Assembly (NCBI RefSeq): GCF_024679245.1
Contig: NC_090173.1
Coordinates: 51,783,018-51,847,017 of the forward strand
Origin: Pseudorasbora parva
Taxonomy: Eukaryota; Chordata; Actinopteri; Cypriniformes; Gobionidae
Length of the DNA: 64,000 bases
Reading direction: 5' to 3'
Shown here piece by piece: positions 34,396 to 44,790 of this stretch (position 1 is the stretch's first letter; the number at the start of each line of letters is the position of its first letter). Position numbers and translations under genes: made by a program. Below the pieces are notes generated by a model. That model saw nothing but the letters and a program-made list of their open reading frames with translations, made no database searches and was not told where the DNA came from.

Positions 34396-36125
34396 CACAG
34401 CAAAATCCCCAGTGTTAAATCAACACTGCTCAGAGCGTATTTGGTCCCACTCCACAGAGAGTTAAAATAACGCTGAAGCGGTGTTAAAGTTAATGAGATA
34501 ATTAAAAGATTAATTCAGTAATGATTGAACCATTAGTGATGAACACCTGATGATAATGAGCAGAATCACTGAAGGACAGAGAAACACAAGAACTACAACT
34601 GACTTTAGCCACAGCTTTAGCTGAAATCAACTGAAGATAAAAAGACATTAAATCTCTGGAGATCTCATCAGAGGATTAAACAACTCTAGTTATTCCTGTC
34701 ATACTGTTCGTCTACATAAGCTCTTATTGAGAATTAACAGGTTTAGACGTTGATGTTCTATGGAAAATGTTTGGTCACCATTATGCTGATCAGTGTTTCC
34801 TTTAGTTGGGCAGTTTGACTTGGGTTGTTGAAGTGCTGTGTTCCTAACAGTGTTTTCTAAACTTACTTAGTTACAATGGAATCCAGAAGCAAATCAGTTG
34901 ATATAGTTTTCATAATGAAATAGAATGATTTTCACTGAACAAATGTTGTATTTAGTAGTAATTTATTTATTTTTATTTTTACTTTTTTGCCATAGGTCAG
35001 ATTTTGAATTTAGATTTTTTATTTTATTTTAGCCAGACATCAAGATTCAACATATGATTCTCAACAATGGTGAAATGGTTTATGCTGTAATGCATGCTGG
35101 GAGTCATGAGATTTATAATTGGGTGGCGCCCAGAATGCATTGTGACATAAAACATGTCACCATTGTTGAGATTCATATGCTGATTCTTGATGTCTGTCCA
35201 AATATATTTTGGCAAACACTGTTACAAAAATTGAAAACTGCCCAACTTCATGATACACTACTTACCATAATGGTGACCAAATGATTTCCATAAAACATCA
35301 GTATTTAAATCTTTGTTCATTCTCAATAAAAGCATATGCAGAAGTACAGTATGACAAAAGTAATTGTCAAGTTGTTTAATCCTCCTCTGCTGAAATCTTC
35401 GGAGATATAATGTCTTATTTTATTTTCAGTTGTTTTCATCTAAAGCTGTGGCTGAATTCAGTTGTAGATCTTGTGTTTATTTGTCCTTCAATGATTCTGC
35501 TCATTATCATCAGGTGTTCTAGCCTGACAAGCCAGACCCACATCAAGATGTTTGGTCTGGAAACTCACCATAGACAAGGCGCAATCTGAGGGGCGGGATA
35601 AACGGTTGTCTTTCAAACTCCCTCTGCACGCGATAGGATAGCGCTACACCAACCAGAGCAAAGAAGGTTAAACAGAGCTCGCTGATAGATTAAACATTCG
35701 CCGTATCCGGTCGGCTAAACTCCGAACACATCTTCCCTTTTTAAGAATGACTTCAGTGCCGTTCTTTGTTCTTTTCTCAGAGAAAAGCTTAACTCCAAGT
35801 CTTCCAGGATCGCGGTCAAAGCTGATTCGAAAGACCACCGCTGTTCGCCAGTTTCTGTGTTTAGAAGCACGCAAACGCAACTCGGCCGTCGTCATTATGG
35901 CCCCGTCCGCTGACTCTATACATGATGTGATTGGGCCGTCCAGATTCTGAGGAACACAGCTCAGACGTGTATTGAGAGTTCCTAAACTAAACTTGCGGGC
36001 AAATTAAATTTGCTGCCGCTAGGGTGCGTCTAGATTTCTAGGCTACAGGTGTTCATCACTAATGGTCAATCATTACTTAATTAATCTCTTAATTATATCA
36101 TTAACTTTAACATCGCTTCAGTGTT
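34396..36125. mobile_element. TA foldback element in intron 1, right end lost
   Basis: It starts CACAGCAAAATCCCCAGTG after TA (34394-34395). Left and right arms (34400-34830 and 35240-36120) are inverted copies, including TCATTATCATCAGGTGTTC. The centre carries the inverted ATTCTCAACAATGGTG blocks (35060 and 35165). The terminal ~70 bases of the right arm are missing. A family A MITE is inserted in the right arm. Confidence 0.85.
35520..36045 (-). mobile_element. 9-bp-TSD MITE family A, complete copy with exact TSD
   Basis: Starts TAGCCTGACAAGCC and ends TTTCTAGGCTA. The 9-bp flanks are identical (CAGGTGTTC, 35511-35519 and 36046-36054), and the interrupted foldback arm is known from other copies to contain this word once. 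The shared minus-strand frame is open at 35668-35895. Confidence 0.95.
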
Positions 36126-36301
36126 CAGTTCCTCTGGGTGAAAATGGTGTTTGGGGGGGTTAAATGTGTGTTATTGTGGCAAGGTTGCCTATTACAACTT
36201 GCACTCATGGGTCTATATATCACATAATAGTCGCTCAACCCGCGGACATAGAAAACACCCCGCGGGGAAAAACATGGACTTGGCAACACAGTGCAGTTGA
36301 G

Positions 36302-36455
36302 TTCTGATGATAACAATCAGAATCAGTGAAGGACAGAGAAACACAAGGGGTGCTTCCCAGTTGTAGTTATTGTGTTTCAATGATTCTGCTTGTTATCATC
36401 AGGTATCTTCAACAATTATCAGCCACCACTCAATCAATCACTTAATCATTTTACA
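36302..36455. mobile_element. Foldback-family fragment
   Basis: It contains GATGATAACAATCAGAATCA and its near-inverse GATTCTGCTTGTTATCATCA within 150 bases, as in the inner arms of the TA foldback elements. Confidence 0.65.
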
Positions 36456-36805
36456 GCCAGTAGTGTACACACTTCATTTTTATTTAATCTCGGCTAGAGG
36501 TGGAAAGTCCAGGTTCAGAAAATAAAAAAGTCCTTTTTCTGTATTTTGTTCAATACACCTGGATTTGCTAATAGCACAGTTTTTCAGCCAGGAGGTAGAA
36601 TTAATTAGTGAAATCAGCTGACTGAGATCATGCGTGGAATAAAATTATGGCAGGACTTCTACTTTCGGATCCCTGGACTATACACCTCTGCTTAAAACTA
36701 ACAGCCCCTGCATGTAGAAGGATGAATGTTTAAACATGAAATTCTCTTTCACTGTGTGCTTGGAGAATATATTCTGCTGTGTTACCGAATGTCTTCTATC
36801 CACAG

Positions 36806-37005
36806 GATGGGTGTCTGAAGCTCAAAACTGCAGTGCTGCACAAAGATTTGAAGCTAAAAAGATACTTTTTGCACATCTTGGCTTGGACAATAGTGATTCT
36901 GAAAATACCAGAATGTGGCCCTTGATATTCAACAAGTATAACTTCTTCGCTGACCACCCTATCAACATAGATTTGAACCTGTACGTGACCTCCATCATAA
37001 ATGTG
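36806..37005 (+). CDS. Cys-loop (5-HT3-like) receptor, exon 2
   Basis: The exon is bounded by a good acceptor (TCTATCCACAG|GATGG) and donor (GTG|GTATGA). It is 200 bases long and with exon 1 gives 80 codons ending in phase 0. It encodes the end of the signal peptide, then an extracellular N-terminal segment with QNCSAAQRFEAKKILFAHLG and ending IDLNLYVTSIINV, the first beta strands of the ligand-binding domain in 5-HT3/nicotinic-type subunits. N of QNCS is a possible glycosylation site. Confidence 0.88.
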
Positions 37006-37061
37006 GTATGAGTTCAGCATGCTCTATCTTCCTTATGGTCATTAATAGATGCCAAGCTATA

Positions 37062-37125
37062 CTTTTAAGTGTGGAGTCAAATAAACTCTGAGGAGAGTTA
37101 ATTTAACACTGGAGATTTTGCTGTG
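37062..37125. mobile_element. End fragment of the TA foldback family
   Basis: The last ~64 bases of a right arm, ending GGAGATTTTGCTGTG before TA, 57 bases after the exon 2 donor. Confidence 0.8.
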
Positions 37126-37127
37126 TA

Positions 37128-37535
37128 GCCTACAGACCCAGACTGAGAGACCATTTAAAGGCTTTTGCAGGTGTTTTGAGTTAATTAGCTGATTAGAGTG
37201 TCGCATCAGGTGTCTTCTTGAACCTTTTCATAATATTCAACTTTTCTGAGATACTGAATTTGGGATTTCCCTTATTAGTTGACAGTTATAATCATCAAAA
37301 TAAACAAAAAATAAAATAAATAAACATTTGAAATATATTACTCTGTTTGTAATAAATGATTAGAATATGCAAGTTTCACTTTTTGAATGGAATTAGTAAA
37401 ATAAATCAACTTTTTGATTGTCTAATTATAAACCCGACAACCAGAAACACACTTCTTTAGTAACATTGTTGATTTTTTGTTCTAAAAAAAAAATGACAGC
37501 GCTGCCGAAGGCTCCCATAACCCGAATGAAACTCA
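37128..37535. other. Intron 2 sequence, no gene
   Basis: AT-rich intron sequence between a foldback end and the hAT target duplication. Confidence 0.5.
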
Positions 37536-37880
37536 CTGATGGCTAGGGTTGGGCATCGTTTTTATTTGAAGGATTCTGATTCCGATTCTTACTTTCGATT
37601 CCGGTTCTTTCCGATTCTCGATTCCGATTCTTTGAGGGGTGGAGTCAAAACATGTCACATCGATATTCAGTGATATTTTTGATTAGCCTGACGTGGTCAT
37701 ACTCAATTCTAGTCAGAATATGAGTCTGAAACTGCTCCATTGGGCTGTGATTATGGGGCGTGTTTCAACCGAACCCAGAAAGACATCAATTGGATAGACC
37801 TACAACCAATCAGAGCAACGAATCGACGCATTACGCTAGTTGTCAAATGTCAACAGAGTTCAACTGCACTGTGTTGCCAA

Positions 37881-38867
37881 TAGGGCTGCACGTTTTGAAG
37901 ATTTTCATTAACCGTTAACCGAGGCCCTTAGCGGTTAATACTCGGTTAACCATAGTGTGCGTCAGGGTTATTATTTTTAGTTTATTAATTTGACGACCGC
38001 CATCTCCGTATAGTGAATGCGCCTATAGAGAGAAATGCACATCATAATCAGAGAGTAGCCTATTTATCTTCGTTTTAAATTGTTAAAACACATTTCAAGC
38101 TTTCTTAAGATATACTTCATGTCTGTGAGGCCTACGCTGAGTTTCGTTAAATTAGGATGAGATGCGCTCCAGTTCACGAGCAATGCAAGTGGCCGAGAGG
38201 GCGCGTGCATGATTAGGGCATGTAGTAAAATATGCAGCCGAGAATGATTCACACAGCGTTTGACTCTGAGCCTCTCCCGGCAGAGAGTTCAAGCATCTGT
38301 GGACTCGTCCCTTCAGCTCTGGCCATCTTGCTTTCAGTCCGCGATTAGCTTTTTTGTTTTCTTCATTACAGTTAAAGTACTCTCTGCTATTCTCTAGTCA
38401 TTCACAAGTTTCTCACTTCAAACTTTATTTCTTCTGCTCCGTTATGCACAGCGCGTGCAGCTCCCGCTCCGCTTCTGCCCTAATGCGACTTAAAGTCCAG
38501 TGCGACTTATGTTATTTTCCTCTTCATGACGCATTTTTTGACTGATGCGACTCATACTCCGGAGCGACTTATAGCCTGAAAAATGCGGTAAGCACTGCAT
38601 TGCAATACTTGCATTTTGCCCCGTCACTCTCAATTTTAAAGTGCTCCCACACTTTCTTTGCCCACTTCATTGCCCGCTTAGAAAGCTGGTCATGACTTCT
38701 TCTTGTGGATATTACAAATGTCTGTGAGCGCTCTGGCAGTCTCTAGGGGTGCAAAAATATATTACAACTAAATTCAAAGCACGTCATTGACACCACTTAA
38801 CCGAGCAAACTGTTTCACTCAGTTACACAATTTTTAACGGTTAATCGGTTAACCATTGACACCCCTA
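37881..38867. mobile_element. hAT-type element, 987 bp, exact 8-bp TSD
   Basis: The ends are TAGGGCTGCACG and TTGACACCCCTA. GTTGCCAA is duplicated exactly at 37873-37880 and 38868-38875. GGTTAACC-type words lie near both ends. GCGACTTAT recurs at 38500-38575. No transposase frame. Confidence 0.88.
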
Positions 38868-39081
38868 GTTGCCAAGTCCGCATTTTTTTCCCTGCGTTGT
38901 TTTCTATGTCCGCGGGTTGAAGCGACTATTATGTGATATATAGACCCATGAGTGTGAATTTTAGCAGGCAACCTTGACAAAATAACACACATTTTACCCC
39001 CCAAACGCCATTTTTCCCCCGGAGAACCCCCCGAGAAGCTATTGTTTAGGGCTAGTAGTTGGCGGGTTTTGTTGTAAAAAC

Positions 39082-39290
39082 GTCTCAGGTTACGTATGTA
39101 ACCATGGTTCCCTGAGAGGGAACGAGACGCTGCGTCGAAACGCTAGGGGAACGCCTCTGCGTGATGCGTCATGAAGCACTCGTGAAATCAGTCCAATAGC
39201 GGGGAGATACGTCATAGGCGGGAGACGTCATCGACTAGAAAGCTATAAAGCTTACCCGGACCAAACAGTCACTAGCTTCTTAAAAAGCCA
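39082..39290. repeat. DIRS left inverted terminal repeat
   Basis: Inverse of 43715-43893 from CTGCGTCGAAACGCTAG to CAGTCACTAGCTTCT. It also contains GTTACGTATGTAACCATGGT, itself nearly palindromic. Confidence 0.9.
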
Positions 39291-39324
39291 AACAAATCGA
39301 TCACAGGCATGCCAGGAGTATGGC

Positions 39325-39441
39325 ATAGCGACGCAGCGTCTCGTTCCCTCTCAGGGAACCATGGTTACAAACGTAACCTGAGACGTTCCCTTTATCGAGG
39401 GAACTCGAGCTGCGTCGAAACGCTAAGGGAACTTAATACCC
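39325..39441. repeat. DIRS internal complementary region
   Basis: The first half is complementary to the outer part of the left terminal repeat (GACGCAGCGTCTCGTTCCCT ... CCATGGTTAC). The second half matches the outer part of the right repeat (TTCCCTTTATCGAGGGAACT). This pairing is thought to guide circular DIRS intermediates. Confidence 0.85.
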
Positions 39442-40402
39442 ACGCCGCCAGAGTCCCAAATGTCTGTTTATGTGAATTTGCTCAACCCAAAACCACCCGG
39501 GACCCTGGGGTAGAGGCCACGTCTAAATTGTAGAACCTCACAAAAGTGTGCGGAGAGGACGACCCTGCCGCATCACACACCTCTTGAAGTGAAACTCCTG
39601 ATATGAGAGTCATAGAGGCCGCCATACTCCTGGTCGAGTGGGCACGACCCTTAGCGGTGAAGGCTATCCGGCCGACTCGTACGCCAGTGAGATAGCCTCG
39701 ACTATCCACTTACTCAGTGTCTGCTTTGACACCGATTTTCCCTTACTCGGGGACCCAAAACACACGAACAGCTGTTCTGACTTGCGCCACAGGGCAGCTC
39801 TGTGTACATAAGCGTCTAGGGCCCTGACCGGACAGAGCAGATTTAGCTTCTCTTGGTCTTGATCAAGAAATGGAGGCAGACAGAAAGCCAGCAGCATCAC
39901 TGGCCCCGCTACGTTAGTCGGGACCTTAGGCACGTACACAGCAAAAACTCCAGTGTTAAATTAACTCTCCTCAGAGTTTATTTGGCTCCACACTCAAGAG
40001 TGTTAAAAGTAACTCTGAAGAAGTGTTAAAGGTAATGAGATAATTAAGAGATTAATTAAGTGATGATTGGCCATTAGTGAAGACACCTGATGATAACAAG
40101 CAGAATCACTGAAGGAAAGAGTCACCATTTTTAAGTCACCATTATGGAGATCAGTATTTGCTTTAGTTGGGATTTAATTTTAATCCTCAAGGTACAATGC
40201 AACACGATCTGTAAGGAACTTTAAAATACTTGACTTTACATTTACAACAATGACTTTACATTTACATTTACATTTAATCATTTAGCAGACGCTTTTTTCC
40301 AAAGCGACTTACAAAAAAGGGGAGAGTAATAGAAGCAACGAAACAGACAAGGCCAACAACCTGTAAGAGCTGTACGAAATCTCAATTAATTAGCACAATA
40401 CA

Positions 40403-40405
<3 letters not shown>

Positions 40406-40435
<30 letters not shown>
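40406..40435. repeat. Poly-T run
   Basis: Thirty consecutive T within the LINE 3' UTR; A run on the LINE sense strand. Confidence 0.97.
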
Positions 40436-40438
<3 letters not shown>

Positions 40439-40767
40439 CATCTACAACAAAAACGTACGCAAAATGCCGAACACTGGATTTTGATAGCTATGATAACAAC
40501 CCATTAGGACTAAGGCTGTTGCCCCAGCTGTTGTCGTTAATGCAGATTCAGTGGCCCAATGGGTTGGTTTTGTATGGCATTCTAGCTAAACGCGCAGCAA
40601 TAGCCATCTACAACAAAAACTCACGTACGCAAAATACAGAACACTGGATTCTGATAGTTATGATAACTATGTAACATACCCGCCTGAAGGCACAAATCCG
40701 GATGAGAGACGTAGATATGATCCAGGAGTGTGCGCTTTTTGGTCGTTGCTGTGGTGATCAGTAAGTG

Positions 40768-41810
40768 CTATTCTGTATTGGTCAAGTGCAAATGGAAAAG
40801 ATGTGTCTTAAGATGTTTTTTAAAAATGGCTACCGACTCGGCAGCACGAATTGAGAACGGCAGGTCATTCCACCAGGTGGGAACGGTCCAGGAAAATGTC
40901 AGTGAGAGCGATTTCATGCCTCTTTGGGATGGAACCATGAGGCGCCGCTCGCTCGCAGAACGCAAGCTCCTGGAGGGTGTGTAAGTCTGAACAAGTGAGT
41001 TTAGGTATATTGGTGCAGAGCCAGTGGTTGTTTTGTAGGCGATAACTAGTGCCTTGAATTTGATGCGAGCAGCCATTGGCAACCAGTGCAGTTTGATGAA
41101 GAGAGGCGTAACATGCGCTATCTTCGGCTCATTAAAGACCACTCTCGCCGCTGCATTCTGGATCAGCTGCAAGGGTTTGATAGTGCATGCTGGAAGCCCA
41201 GCCAGAAGAGCATTACAATAGTCCAGTCTGGAGAGAACAAGAGCTTGAACCAGGAGTTGTGCAGCCTGTTCTGATAGGAAGGGTCTGATCTTTCTAATGT
41301 TGTATAAAGCAAATCTGCAGGACCGGGCTGTTGCAGTAATGTGGTCAGTGAAGTTTAACTGGTCATCAATCACAACTCCAAGGTTTCTTGCTGTCCTTGA
41401 TGGAGTTATGGTCGATGAACCAAGCTGAATGGAGAAATTTTGATGAAGTGCTGGGTTGGTTGAGAAAACAAGTAATTCTGTCTTTGCAAGATTGAGTTTA
41501 AGATGATGCTCTTTCATCCAGTCAGAAATGTCTGTCAGACAGGCAGCGATACGAACACTGACTGTAGGATCATCTGGTTAAAATGAGAAGTAGAGTTGAG
41601 TGTCATCAGCATAGCAGTGATAGGAGAAGCCGTGTTTCTGAATGACAGAACCTAATGATGACATGTAGATGGAGAAGAGAAGTGGTCCAAGGACTGAGCC
41701 CTGTGGAACCCCAGTAGCTAGATGATGTGACTTAGACACTTCACCTCTCCATGACACCCTGTAGGACCTACCAGAGAGGTAAGACCTGAACCACTGGAGA
41801 GCAGATCCTC
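40768..41810 (-). pseudogene. L2-type RT part and C-terminal domain
   Basis: Read on the minus strand: WFRSYLSGRSYRV, then intact GVPQGSVLGPLLF, then YADDTQLYF, one TAA near 41580, and an open C-terminal frame of 249 codons (41517-40768) with DYCNALLAGLP, HWLPMAARIKFK and LKTHLF. Better preserved than the copy at 19078, but 5' truncated and carrying a stop. Confidence 0.9.
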
Positions 41811-42284
41811 TCCAACACTCTTGAGTGTGGAGCCAAATAAACTCTGAGGAGAGTTAATTTAACACTGGGGTTTTTGCTGTGTACCCTTCCCTCGGGAAAA
41901 GGAATGTCTTCACCATTCCAGGTGCGAACTCAAGGCAAGAGGGTGCTACTGATAGAACCTGTAAGTCTCCTACTCTTATTAGCGACAAGATGGCCAGAAG
42001 AAACACAGTCTTTAATCTAAGACATTTTTCTGACACTTCTTCTATCGGCTCGAACGGGGCTAACATAAGGCCTTCCAACACTATGGCCAAGTCCCAAGTA
42101 GGCACCCTCGAGCGTGCCGCAGGCCTCAGCCTCATAGTACCGCGAAGGAAACGCGTGACCCACAGGTGTTTCCCTACTGAAGCTTTCTCTAAAGGTGTGT
42201 GGTAGGCGATATAGCCGCCACGTACACTTTCAGAGTCGAAGGGGATAAACTCGAGTACTGAACTGACCGGGCAGTGAACTGGAT

Positions 42285-43688
42285 TTAAAGCATGGCTGTA
42301 CACCAGGCGACGAAAACTCTCCATTTGAGGGCATAAAGTCTCCTTGTGGAAGGTGTTCTTGAGTGCAACATGGTTTCTATCACCTCAGTGGATAGACCCC
42401 TTTCTACGGGCTGGGCCCCCTCAGAGGCCAAGCCCACAGTTTCCATAGCTCCGGACGGGGGTGCAGTACTGACCCCCTCGCTTGAAAGAGAAGGTCCCTC
42501 CTGACGGGAATTTCCCAGGGGGGACCCCCAAGGAGAGATATAATTTCGGATAGCCACACTCAGCCTGGCCAGAACGGGGCTATTAATAGAAGCTGGGCCC
42601 CGTCCCGGCGGACTCTCTCCAGCACTCCTGGGAGCAACGCCAGAGGGGGAAAGGCGTAAAGACGTAGCCTCAGCCACGTCTGTACCATTGCGTCCAGCCC
42701 CAGTGGGGTTGGATGTGTGAGGGAGAAGAATGAGTGAGACAGTGCGTTGTCTCTTGAGACGCAAACAGATCCACCTGCGCTCGCCCGAAGCGAATCCAGA
42801 GACTCTCCACCACCACTCCCTGCCTCGACATGCCACTACATTCAGGCTCCCCGGGATATACATCACTCTGATCGACAGCATCTTGACCTGTGCCCAAACC
42901 AATATTCGATGCGCCAGCTTCCACAACCGGCTCGATCTTAGACCCCACTGGCGATTTATGTAAGATACCACCGTTGTGTTGTCCGACCGAACTAGCACAT
43001 GGCGGTCCCAAAGGTCTGGGAGAAAGTGCCTGAGTGACAGGAACACGGCCATCAGCTCCTGCTGGTTTATGTGCCAGGAGAGCTGATGGCCGCCCCACAG
43101 ACCCCGAGCTGAGCAGCCACTCATGACTGCCCCCCAGCCAGTTAGGGAGGCATCCGTTGTTAGCGTTACGCCACGACAAGGATCCCCCAGAACTGGACCT
43201 TGGGACAGGAACCAAGCATCCTTCCACTTAACCAAGGCACATAGGCAGCACCGCGTGACCTTGATCAAGCGAAAGGGATTTCCCCTGAGGCATGAGGCAT
43301 GAGATCCAGCGGGTAAGGGCAAAGATAGGGGATCACCCGTCTCTAACCCCGCCACTAGATCCATCTGCGATCCCCAGGACGCGAGCCTTCGCTGCGCCTC
43401 GGCAACAGCGGGACCCGAGCCCAGAGGACCGCGACCGCGAGCCAAAGCACTCTCCTCGAAGAGTGCCCGGCGTGATCTTAATGTGCGCATTGGGAGTCTC
43501 TCACAATGCTCACAGCCAGCCTCCTCGAGAGCTGACTGGGCATGATGGAGCCCCAAACACATAACACACAAGTCGTGTGTATCCCCACCCGTGATGTAAC
43601 ATGGGCAGGGAGTGACACAACGCTTGAATTGACCGCTCACCATAATATCTTTCTTTTTAGACAACACACACAATAAATGGACATACAA
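42285..43688 (-). pseudogene. DIRS Gag-like/RNase H fused frame (RT deleted)
   Basis: The frame is open for 467 codons. A more natural start is the ATG of MVSGQFKRC near 43643. The N-terminal part has a Cys/His-rich segment (CVMCLGLHHAQ, CEHCERLP) typical of fish DIRS ORF1. Directly after SLPLPAGSHASC the sequence jumps to the segment before RNase H (WKDAWFLSQGPVLG), then TTDASLTGWGAV, NQQELMAV and RSDNTTVV. The last RNase H motif is lost through a frame change near 42840. The later part runs in shifted frame. Confidence 0.85.
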
Positions 43689-43714
43689 TATTCACATAGA
43701 GCGCTTTGTGAAGG

Positions 43715-43893
43715 CACAGAAGCTAATGACTGTTTGGTCCGGGTATGCTTTATAGCTTCCTGGTCGATGACGTCATCCGCCTATGACGTATCTCCCCGCT
43801 ATTGGACTGATTTCACGAGTGCTTCATGACGCATCACGCAGAGGCGTTCCCCTAGCGTTTCGACGCAGCTCGAGTTCCCTCGATAAAGGGAAC
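43715..43893. repeat. DIRS right inverted terminal repeat
   Basis: Inverse partner of 39082-39290. Its outer 30 bases (GAGTTCCCTCGATAAAGGGAAC) differ from the left repeat and pair instead with the internal complementary region, as is usual for DIRS. Confidence 0.9.
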
Positions 43894-44210
43894 TTGGCAA
43901 CCCTGTCTGCACGCACGCTGGAATCAGGCTGGAATACACGATCTTTGCTGGTGTTGTAAAAAAATAAAATAATTTAATGATACACAGAGTACTTACGCAA
44001 CATGATCATAATTTCTGAGAGAAATAGTGAAGGTGAATGCATATACAAACAAGCTCTCCGTTTAGGATTTGAACAAATATAATCCAAGCCCCTTTGATCA
44101 CATGCATGATTACGTTGCTGTTGATCATCTGTCCGTCATCGTCTAAAGCCCGCCCTGATGATTTCATTGGTCCGAACAGTTTCTGTTCGGGGATAATTAC
44201 TCCTCTATGG

Positions 44211-44737
44211 TAGCCTAGAAATCTAGGCACACCCTAGCGGCAGCAAATTTAATCTGCCCGCGAGTGTCGTCTAGCAACTCTCAATACCCGTCTGAGCTGT
44301 ATTCCCCTAACTCTTGCCGGCCCAATCACATCGTGTATAGAGTCGGTGGGCGGGGCCCTAATGACGACGGCCGAGTTGCGTTTGTGTGCTTCTAGTAAAC
44401 ACAGAAATTGGCAAATGGCAGTCTTTCAAATCAGCTTTGACCGCGACTCTGGAAGACTTGGAGTTAAGCTTTTCTCTGAGAAAAGAACAAAGAACGGCAC
44501 TGAAGTAATTCTTAAAAAGGGAAGATGTGGTCTGAGTTTTGCTGACCGGATACGGCGAATGTTTAATCTATCAACAAGCTCTGTTTCACCTTCGTTGCTC
44601 TGGTTGGTGGTAGCGTTTTCCTATCGCGTGCAGAGGGAGTTTGAAAGACAACCGTTTATCCCGCCCTTCGGATTAAGCCCTGTCTATGGTGAGTTTCCAG
44701 ACCAAACATCTTGATGTGGGTCTGGTTTGTCAGGCTA
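44211..44737 (+). mobile_element. 9-bp-TSD MITE family A, complete copy with exact TSD
   Basis: Starts TAGCCTAGAAATCTAGGC and ends TTTGTCAGGCTA. CCTCTATGG is duplicated exactly (44202-44210, 44738-44746), and the host family B sequence contains this word once in the copy at 47950. It carries the longest version of the shared frame, 122 codons at 44346-44714. Confidence 0.95.
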
Positions 44738-44790
44738 CCTCTATGGAGCAAGGCCAGACCAAACTGCCCGACTTAAAAAAATTGTTTCGC

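Larger units (their letters stand above)
33248..36301 (+). mobile_element. 9-bp-TSD MITE family B, split by two insertions
   Basis: Starts TAGCCTGGATGCCAGCC at 33248. The element reads 33248-33332, then 34067-34395, then about 36126-36301, collinear with the pieces at 47893-48420 and 44000-44200. Between them sit a TGTTCGAC-ended element and a TA foldback element. The right terminus is lost. It lies in intron 1. Confidence 0.75.
40226..41811 (-). mobile_element. L2/CR1-type LINE, 5' truncated
   Basis: The minus-strand 3' end has the motif AAAGCGTCTGCTAAATG followed by repeated AAATGT/TTTACA units (40226-40300), widely seen at fish LINE 3' ends. Coding sequence extends right to 41811, where the truncated 5' end meets the foldback arm. 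A T run lies at 40406-40435. Confidence 0.88.
39937..41881. mobile_element. TA foldback element inside the DIRS recombinase
   Basis: Starts CACAGCAAAAACTCCAGTG after TA (39935-39936) and ends GGGGTTTTTGCTGTG before TA (41882-41883). The recombinase codons on either side would be contiguous with one TA removed, which proves the 2-bp TA target duplication. The left arm is full; of the right arm only ~70 bases remain beside the L2 insertion. Confidence 0.92.
39482..42324 (-). pseudogene. DIRS tyrosine recombinase, split by an inserted element and frameshifted
   Basis: The N-terminal part (42324-41884) includes SLIRVGDLQVLSV, the first catalytic Arg region. A foldback element with an L2 copy then interrupts it (39937-41881). 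The C-terminal part resumes at 39934 with VPKVPTNVAGP, and carries the HSTRS (H-x-x-R) and VRFYNLDV (catalytic Tyr) motifs, ending near 39482. A one-base frame change lies near 39690-39705. All catalytic residue types are recognisable, but no intact product is possible. Confidence 0.88.
39082..43893 (-). mobile_element. DIRS-type tyrosine-recombinase retrotransposon, internally deleted
   Basis: Inverted terminal repeats (39082-39290 and 43715-43893) match over about 175 bases (CTGCGTCGAAACGCTAGGGG, CAGTCCAATAGCGGGGAGAT). Next to the left one lies an internal complementary region (39325-39441), as in DIRS elements. Coding order on the minus strand is Gag-like zinc region, RNase H, tyrosine recombinase; the RT is deleted. 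The host sequence reads on across it (GTAAAAAC and TTGGCAACC) without a target duplication, as expected for DIRS. Confidence 0.92.
37684..44790 (-). mobile_element. 9-bp-TSD MITE family B, split by three insertions
   Basis: Starts TAGCCTGACGTGGTCATACTC at 37684. Pieces 37684-37880, 38868-39081, 43894-44210 and 44738-44790 are collinear with other family B copies once the inserted hAT, DIRS and family A elements are set aside. The last terminus (GGCATCCAGGCTA) is missing. Strand follows the copy at 47893 taken as plus. Confidence 0.8.
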
